DNA of 64,000 nucleotides from Tessaracoccus flavescens. Its GTDB lineage: Bacteria; Actinomycetota; Actinomycetes; Propionibacteriales; Propionibacteriaceae. Shown here in pieces: positions 58,626 to 64,000 of the stretch. How positions within the stretch are numbered: position 1 is the first letter of the stretch; each line of letters opens with the position of its first letter. A program made the position numbers and the translations under genes. The notes under the pieces were generated by a model, which ran no database searches, was not told the origin of the DNA, and saw only the letters and a list, made by a program, of their open reading frames with translations. The stretch is from assembly GCF_001998865.1 (NCBI RefSeq), contig NZ_CP019607.1:1736001-1800000 (forward strand), given 5' to 3'.

Positions 58626-60906
58626 CGTCGTAGCGGTAGCCGAGGGGACTGGTCCAGACGAGCTGCCCCGGGGACGGTTGGTCGAGCACCCAGAAGCCGG
58701 CCGTCTTCGCGCGGTGCACCCCGCGCGACAGGGGAGCGAGGTTCCCGATCCGGGTCTGGTCTTTCGCGCCCGGTCGGTAGGGCTCGGTGTGGTCCAGGTC
58801 GACGCCGCTGGTCCGCCGTGTGGAGAACGGCAGGCCCGCCGAACCCGAGCCTGTGGTGCTTCGGTTGGAGAAGGGGAACGGCTCGGTCGGGAAGGCCAAC
58901 TGAACCGCGCGACGCATCCTCGGTGTCGGCTCGTACCGGTCGGCGGGCGCCATGCGGGGCAGGTCGATGACCGGCTGCACGCGGACGTCGAGCGCGAGTT
59001 CGCCGAGGAGTTCGGCGAGCAGGGCGGTGGTGATGTGTCCGGCCCGCTCGACCCGGGCGGCACCGTCGAGGTGTCCGAGCGAGTCGGCCTTGAGGTGGAC
59101 GTTCAGGTGCAGCACCGGGGCCGCCGGGGTTGGGACTCCGGTGTGGTTGGGTGGTCGTTGGTCGCCGTGGACCGGTGCTGCCGGGCATGGGGCTTCGGCT
59201 TGGTTTGGCGACCATAGTCCGCCGTGCACCTGCGCTGTGTGGCTGGGGGCCTGGGCATGGTTGGTCGACAGTTGCTCGGCCTCTACCGGCGCTGCCTGGC
59301 TGGGGATGTCGGCGGTGGGTGGCAGTTGCTTGCCCGGCACGGGTGCTTGCGGGGTTGGGATCCCCGGGTCTCTGGACGACAGCTGCCCGCCCTGCACCGA
59401 CGCCTCGGCCGCAGCGGCGGTCACGTCGGATGAGCGTGGGGGCCGTGCGGGGCCGCGTGCGGGCAGAGTGCTCCCGTCGTCCGTGGGACCGGGCCTCGCG
59501 TTGCTCGCTCCGGACGGTTCGGCGACGGAGCCCGCCGCGGGCTCGGCCGGTTGGATTGGAGCCGAGGCGGGACCGCAGCCGGATACAGCGGCCTTGGCGG
59601 TTCCGGCATCAGTCGCAGAATCGGGCCAGCCACCGGCAACCTCGGACGGCGTGACCGCGGGCCGACCGGCATGCCTGGGCGTACCCGTCGGGTGGGCGGC
59701 GTTGGCCGGTTCGACCGTGGGACCCCTCGGCTCGAGCGGTCGGGCTGGAGCTGGGTCAGCCAAGCGAGGTCGTGCAGGCGCACTGCCACCCGGCTCAGCG
59801 TCGGGTCGGTGGCTTCGGGGCCCGTCCCGCCCGGTGGTCTCTAGGCCCCAGGCAGCTGGCGGCCGGGCTGGACGGGTGGGACGCTCGGCGGGACCCGTGG
59901 ATTCTGGGCCGGTCGCGGTCGTGCGGACAGGCGAGCGCGGGGCGCTAGGTAGGTCTGGCAGCCCGGAGTGCATGAAGGGCTGGGGCGCCGCGCGGGCCGA
60001 ACCCACGAAGACACTCGTGGTCGGTGGGTAGCAGTTCGGGCCCGCCGTCTGGTGGGACGGTGCCCCACTATCTGCCGGCACGGGGCCCAGCTCGGGAGGA
60101 TTCGACGCGACCTGGGCCGGCGTGGCCGAGCAGCCGCAGGTTGGGTCCAACGGCAGGCCGGGTTGCGGGGCACCGTCCAGCAGGGAGGCCGCGAGCCGTG
60201 GATCGAGCGTCAGCGCCTTCGCGCGGCGCTGGCTGTGTGTCAGGGTCGGGTACCTGGCTTCGAGGAGCGCGGCGACCTGGTCGAGCCGGGACTCGAGGAG
60301 TTGGGCGTCGAGCACGTCGAGCCGGCCGGTGAGGTTCATCACCCCGTCGAACAGGCCCCAGGTCCAGACGCCACGATCGGCACGCGCCTTGCGTTCCTTC
60401 TCCGCCGCCAGCGCGGTGTCGGCCTGGATGATCAGCTTGTCGAGCAGGGTGAACGCGGCGCTCCACCCGAGGCCCTGTTGGCGACGCAGCCAGCGCGACG
60501 TGACCGGATCGGCAAGCGCCGGGTGCAGATCGCAGCAGCGGGCCGCCGCCTTGAGGGCGCGGGCGGCGTCGATCTCGAGGAGCTGGACCGCCTCGTACAG
60601 GCGCGGATGGCGGTACTTCAGGTTGATCGCGTCGGCCAGCCGACCGGTGGCCGCCGCGGGCGTGCAGCCGAGCAGCCCGGCGATTTCCAGGCGGAGGTGC
60701 TCCGAAACAGACGGTGTGCCCTCGCCGCCGACCCGGACGCGACGCTCGGCCAGGCTGTCGAGGAGGTCGGCCTCGTCGAGCCCGTACGTCTCGGCCAGGT
60801 CGCAGAGCGCGGCGATGACCTGGGCCTCACCTCGGCGGCGCGTCTCATCGCCGGCGATGAGCCGCTGCGCCGCCGCCCGCCCTTCGATCAGCGTCCTTGC
60901 CTCCAT
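58570..60906 (-). CDS. DUF222 / HNH endonuclease-type protein with a long repeat linker
   Basis: 778 residues, cytosolic. The N-terminal 230 residues are a DUF222 (13E12 repeat) helical domain (LADAINLKYRHPRLYEAVQL, WGLFDGVMNLTGRLDVLDAQ). A Pro/Ala/Thr-rich linker of about 330 residues includes roughly five degenerate units of 19-20 residues starting APV or AQV. The second DUF222 part (HLKADSLGHLDGAARVERAG) and an HNH end (GVDLDHTEPYRP and IGNLAPLSRGVHRAKT) close it. Family members are multi-copy and mobile-like in actinobacteria. The linker is unusually long. Confidence 0.88.
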   Translation of the reverse strand: MEARTLIEGRAAAQRLIAGDETRRRGEAQVIAALCDLAETYGLDEADLLDSLAERRVRVGGEGTPSVSEHLRLEIAGLLGCTPAAATGRLADAINLKYRHPRLYEAVQLLEIDAARALKAAARCCDLHPALADPVTSRWLRRQQGLGWSAAFTLLDKLIIQADTALAAEKERKARADRGVWTWGLFDGVMNLTGRLDVLDAQLLESRLDQVAALLEARYPTLTHSQRRAKALTLDPRLAASLLDGAPQPGLPLDPTCGCSATPAQVASNPPELGPVPADSGAPSHQTAGPNCYPPTTSVFVGSARAAPQPFMHSGLPDLPSAPRSPVRTTATGPESTGPAERPTRPARPPAAWGLETTGRDGPRSHRPDAEPGGSAPARPRLADPAPARPLEPRGPTVEPANAAHPTGTPRHAGRPAVTPSEVAGGWPDSATDAGTAKAAVSGCGPASAPIQPAEPAAGSVAEPSGASNARPGPTDDGSTLPARGPARPPRSSDVTAAAAEASVQGGQLSSRDPGIPTPQAPVPGKQLPPTADIPSQAAPVEAEQLSTNHAQAPSHTAQVHGGLWSPNQAEAPCPAAPVHGDQRPPNHTGVPTPAAPVLHLNVHLKADSLGHLDGAARVERAGHITTALLAELLGELALDVRVQPVIDLPRMAPADRYEPTPRMRRAVQLAFPTEPFPFSNRSTTGSGSAGLPFSTRRTSGVDLDHTEPYRPGAKDQTRIGNLAPLSRGVHRAKTAGFWVLDQPSPGQLVWTSPLGYRYDVTEIGTRRQAAQAVDQTA

Positions 60907-61055
60907 GATTCAACGCTACGGACAGGGTCTGACATTTTCTGCAGACAACGGGCCGCAGGCCGAAAAACTGTGGCGAGATTCGCATGGAGTTTCCAGGTCC
61001 CCGACGAGACGCCGTCGGTCCTTGCGGTTCGTCGGCCGTCCCCAGGGTGGGGATT

Positions 61056-61078
61056 CTGTGGACAACTCGCGTCCACAG
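61056..61078. repeat. Perfect 8-bp inverted repeat between divergent or adjacent genes
   Basis: CTGTGGAC and GTCCACAG flank AACTCGC. It lies about 150 bp upstream of the HNH start and just past the stop of the small secreted-type gene, so it could be a terminator of that gene or an operator of the HNH gene. Confidence 0.4.
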
Positions 61079-61121
61079 GCCGCCCCCAACGCGGCGACGG
61101 TTGCAGACGGATCGGGGTGGG

Positions 61122-61520
61122 TCAGCCTTCGACGACCACGACGTACTGCTGCACAGGCCCCATGGGTTCGCACTCGTCCCTGTTCGGCACGAAGCACTCC
61201 TGCACCTCGAAGGTGGCCTTACCAGGGGCGACGCCGGTGAGGTTGGCGTAGGTGGGTTCCTCGCAGCCGCCCGGGTTGCAGTCGGCCGGGGGAGCCTCCC
61301 GGATCACCTCGAGGGTGGCCACGCCCGGCTCGGGCTCGGTCACGATGACCGGCGTCCGTCGCGCGCTCTGATTGGTGGTGCCGATCAGCACGCGCTCCGT
61401 CTCACCGACCCGGACGACGACCTCGAAGTCCTGCGGCTCAGGCGGGTCGGGCGGCGTCGGGGTGACCGACGTCGTGATCCCGAACAGGCTCAGCAAAAAG
61501 GCGATGAGAACGGACAACAT
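61122..61520 (-). CDS. Small secreted or membrane-tethered hypothetical protein
   Basis: 132 residues. A short hydrophobic N-terminus (MLSVLIAFLLSLFGITTSV) acts as signal or anchor and is followed by a Pro-rich linker and one beta-sandwich-like domain of about 95 residues with four cysteines (DCNPGGCEE and ECFVPNRDECEP). The shape recalls small Ig-like or inhibitor domains, but no family is certain. It is 37 bp downstream of the VOC gene, on the same strand. Confidence 0.6.
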   Translation of the reverse strand: MLSVLIAFLLSLFGITTSVTPTPPDPPEPQDFEVVVRVGETERVLIGTTNQSARRTPVIVTEPEPGVATLEVIREAPPADCNPGGCEEPTYANLTGVAPGKATFEVQECFVPNRDECEPMGPVQQYVVVVEG

Positions 61521-61557
61521 GATTCAGGTTCTCACGCGAGGGGCTCAGGAACACCCC

Positions 61558-61953
61558 TCAGCCCTGGTAGATGTTGACCATCCACCCGATGCCGTAGCGG
61601 TCCATGCCGAGGCCGAACACGGCGCCCCACTGCTGCGGGGCGAGCGGCACACCGACGTTGCCTCCCTCGGACAGCTTCTCGAACCAGCCGGTGAGCAACT
61701 CCTTGTCTGTGCTGCCGAGCGAGATGTAGTTGCGGGTGCCGCCCCACGTTTCCTCGGCGCCCAGCATGGCGTCGGAGGCCAAGAACACGAAGTCGGGCGT
61801 AGTCAGCATGGCGTGCATCGTCCCGCTGGACGGCATCTCCTCGTCCATCTGCGCGTCCGAGAAGCTGACGACGCTGAGTTCCCCGCCGAAGATCGACTGG
61901 TAGAACTCCATCGCCTCGCGGGCGTCGGCTGCGAAGTTGAGGTACGGGTTCAT
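61558..61953 (-). CDS. VOC-family (PhnB/glyoxalase-like) protein
   Basis: 131 residues. It shows the PhnB pattern NPYLNFAADAREAMEFYQSI, FGGELSVVSFSDA and the C-terminal GAVFGLGMDRYGIGWMVNIY. PhnB-like VOC proteins form dimers with a metal site in some members, though the ligands are poorly conserved in this subgroup. The substrate is unknown. Confidence 0.9.
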   Translation of the reverse strand: MNPYLNFAADAREAMEFYQSIFGGELSVVSFSDAQMDEEMPSSGTMHAMLTTPDFVFLASDAMLGAEETWGGTRNYISLGSTDKELLTGWFEKLSEGGNVGVPLAPQQWGAVFGLGMDRYGIGWMVNIYQG

Positions 61954-62418
61954 CTGGACTGCCGTGGCTGCCTACTGTTTGTGGGGTCGTCGCAAGCGTA
62001 AGTCCGGCCCCGACAATCTCGGCCGGACGGGGATATCCACCCGCTCTCCACAAGTTATCCACAGGGTTGTGCACACCGGGGGATAAGTTACACACGTGTC
62101 GTTAGGTGATCCGGTCCCCGCGGCCGGCACGCTCCTGTGTCGAGCCGCAACCTACTTTGTACAAACGGGCCTCCATATGGGTGTCCAAAGTGCGTTGCTC
62201 CGCGGCTGTGTCCGGGTGCGGTTGGGGCTGGTGGCATGTCACGACGCACACCTCCTGAGGTGACCCGAGCAGGGGAACTCTGCACACGACAAGCAGCTGA
62301 GGCTCTGCGAAAGGCGCGGACGCTTTTCTTTCCTGCTGGCTGGTGAGGGAGCGTGTCACGCTTCTGCGGCTGAGTGGGCCGAGGCCAAGCGGCCAGCGCG
62401 ATTCGGCAGGCCAGGGTG
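61954..62418. other. 465-bp intergenic region with DnaA-box-like cluster
   Basis: No gene is supported. TTATCCACA (62055-62063) equals the DnaA-box consensus, and TTGTGCACA (62067-62075) and TTACACACG (62088-62096) follow at 12-21 bp spacing. The rest (62100-62418) shows no convincing start, RNA or repeat. A short plus-strand ORF at 62137-62346 is not supported by codon use or a ribosome site. Confidence 0.35.
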
Positions 62419-64000
62419 CTAATGGGTGGCGAGTCGGTGCAGCAAGGCAGGCTCCGTGGGTTCTTCGAGGAGGAGGGGGATGGTTGCGACTCGTGTGGCA
62501 AGCGTGTTGACGGTGGCGATGTGGGGTGCCTCTGCTTCGGCGCGTGCGGCGAGGAGCGGGTGCTGGGTGCCGGTCTGACTGATGGCCTGGTTGACGACCC
62601 ATCCCCACGGAACAATGCCGGCTCGACGGAGGTCCGCGTCGAGGTCGGCTGCCTCCTGGACTGGGGTGGCGTCGGGTAGCGTGACGATGACGATCCGGGT
62701 CAGGTCGGGGTCTTGGAGCCGCATGAGCGGAGTCACGATCCTGGCATCGGGGCCCATGCCGCGGACGATCTCGCGGTGGTACGAGCCGGTGGCGTCCATG
62801 AGAAGGAGAGTGTGGCCGGTCGGTGCGGTGTCGATGACCACGAACTCTTCCTTTGCCCGAGAGACGAGGTGCGAGAACTCGCCGAACACGGCGACCTCCT
62901 CGGTGCAGGGTGAGCGAAGGTCCTCAAGGAGCTGTGCCTTGCCTGCCTCATCGAGGCGCGACCCCTTTGTTGCCAGTACCCGGTCGCGGTAGGCCCGGGT
63001 TGCCTCTTCGGGGTCGATGCGTGACGTGGTTAGGTTCTCGACGGCCTCCCCCAGGGACTGGTCGAGGCGGCCGGCTGGATCCGTGGTGGAGAGATGGACC
63101 CGCTTGCCCTTGTGTGCCAGCGCGAGGGCGATCGCGGCTGCAGCGGTGGTCTTGCCCACGCCCCCCTTGCCCATGCACATGACCAGGCCGTGATCGTCTT
63201 GGGCGAGCTCGTCGACCATGTCGGCAATCGACGACGTGGTCGAGCTCGGTGCCGATGGGGCCGCGAGGGGGTTGGGCGGGGCTGAGTTGGTGACGGCCAG
63301 GAGGGCGCGGATGTTGTCGAGTCCGACGATGCCGCTTGCCCGGAGCGGGATCTGGGACGTCCCCAGTGCCCTCAGAGCGAGGGGCATGTTGCCGATGGCC
63401 TGCTGCTCTCGTGCGATGACTGCCCGCGCAAGGGCGTCGTTCCCAGCCGCCTCGTCAAGCACGGCGTTGATCACCAGCCGCTGCTCGGTGATGCCGAGGG
63501 CAGCTAGTTCCTCTGCGGTTCGGGCAGCCTCGTCCAGCGACGCCTTCTGAGCTCGCGTCACCAGAACCAGCGCAGTGGCGGCGGGGTCGCTGAGCTTGGC
63601 CAGCGTCTGCGCGTACTGGGTTCTGGTCTTGTCCAGTCCGGACATCGGCCCGAGGCATGAGGCGTCTCCCTTGCCTTCGTCGAGGAAGGCGGTCCACTCC
63701 CCGGGGAGTTGGAGCAACCGGATCGTGTGGCCGGTGGGGGCGGTGTCAAAGACGACGTGGTCGTGTTCAGCGGTTCCTTGCACGTTGGTCAGCAGGTCGG
63801 TGAACTCGTTGAACGAGGCGATCTCGGTGGTGCAGGACCCCGAGAGTTGTTCGGTGATGCTGGCGAGTTCGGCCTCGGGAAGAAGCCCGCGGACCGGGCC
63901 GATGATCTTCTCGCGGTAGGCCTCGGCCGCCGCCTCCGGATCGATCTCGATTGCCGAGAGGCGATCCACCGCGGCGATCCTGGTGATCTGGTTGCCGATG
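62419..64000 (-). CDS. arsA: Two-domain ArsA-type arsenical pump ATPase (5' end outside window)
   Basis: About 527 C-terminal residues are in the window. They comprise most of the first ATPase half (from IGNQITRIAAVDRLSAIEID; switch VFDTAPTGHTIRLL) and the complete second half (P-loop GKGGVGKTTAAAAIALALAH; VIDTAPTGHTLLLM). The metalloid-site cysteines appear as SCTTEIASF in half one and PCTEEVAVF in half two. The duplicated halves and DTAPTGHT signatures identify ArsA, which energises arsenite export through ArsB. ArsB/ArsD are not in the window. The first P-loop lies beyond the edge. Confidence 0.92.
   Translation of the reverse strand, partial: IGNQITRIAAVDRLSAIEIDPEAAAEAYREKIIGPVRGLLPEAELASITEQLSGSCTTEIASFNEFTDLLTNVQGTAEHDHVVFDTAPTGHTIRLLQLPGEWTAFLDEGKGDASCLGPMSGLDKTRTQYAQTLAKLSDPAATALVLVTRAQKASLDEAARTAEELAALGITEQRLVINAVLDEAAGNDALARAVIAREQQAIGNMPLALRALGTSQIPLRASGIVGLDNIRALLAVTNSAPPNPLAAPSAPSSTTSSIADMVDELAQDDHGLVMCMGKGGVGKTTAAAAIALALAHKGKRVHLSTTDPAGRLDQSLGEAVENLTTSRIDPEEATRAYRDRVLATKGSRLDEAGKAQLLEDLRSPCTEEVAVFGEFSHLVSRAKEEFVVIDTAPTGHTLLLMDATGSYHREIVRGMGPDARIVTPLMRLQDPDLTRIVIVTLPDATPVQEAADLDADLRRAGIVPWGWVVNQAISQTGTQHPLLAARAEAEAPHIATVNTLATRVATIPLLLEEPTEPALLHRLATH

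Noticed and set aside
62137..62346. Short plus-strand ORF of 69 codons before arsA
   Set aside because: No ribosome site, poor codon bias and no similarity that I can recognise.

Overview
The window reads as chromosome of a high-GC actinobacterium, probably of the Propionibacteriaceae (Tessaracoccus-like). This rests on the strong G/C third-position bias, the many GTGA/ATGA gene overlaps, an actinobacterial gene set (DUF222-HNH protein, GAP/TRAFAC genes, small Cys-rich protein, FeoAB-NifU) and the absence of any RNA gene. The genus is an inference from gene style, not from a search.

Layout. 1-18 kb is ordinary metabolism and transport: the 5' part of an inositol-dehydrogenase-like gene and mmsA, both with operator-like palindromes; an ABC exporter divergent from a two-component system; a frameshifted membrane gene; lgt; a DCC protein; a ROK repressor divergent from xylA; an ATL/Sir2 pair; a cation diffusion facilitator; and feoA-feoB-nifU-like. 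18.2-22.5 kb is a pile of insertion sequences: an IS3 element, an IS256 remnant carrying a nested ISL3 with perfect 8-bp target duplications, an older IS3 remnant, and loose IS ends. 22.5-34.4 kb is an AT-richer island. It holds a secreted RHS polymorphic toxin of about 2060 residues, its downstream candidate immunity gene, a divergent secreted DNRLRE-type protein, a second ISL3, and the surviving 3' end of a DNRLRE paralogue. 34.5-41 kb returns to chromosome: a broken MFS gene, YibE/F, a rhomboid protease, a TIGR01777 epimerase fusion and a LasA-like M23 protein.

41.1-57.3 kb is the most unusual part: ten tightly packed co-directional genes. In order they encode a small membrane protein, a large membrane-anchored vWA protein, a tubulin-like protein, an 876-residue membrane protein, a multi-pass protein with a Q/P-rich tail, a fibronectin-like scaffold, a GAP1 (GTPase-associated) protein, a second vWA protein, a zinc-ribbon TRAFAC-type GTPase and a TerD-like protein. 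Most junctions overlap by 1-4 bases, so the proteins are probably made together and may form one envelope-associated complex. The component families are known from predicted NTP-dependent signalling or conflict systems, but no function can be read from sequence. The region 3' of it holds a lactonase-like gene, a truncated lipoprotein, a DUF222-HNH protein with a repeat-rich linker, two small genes and the 3' part of a two-domain ArsA-type ATPase that runs off the window.
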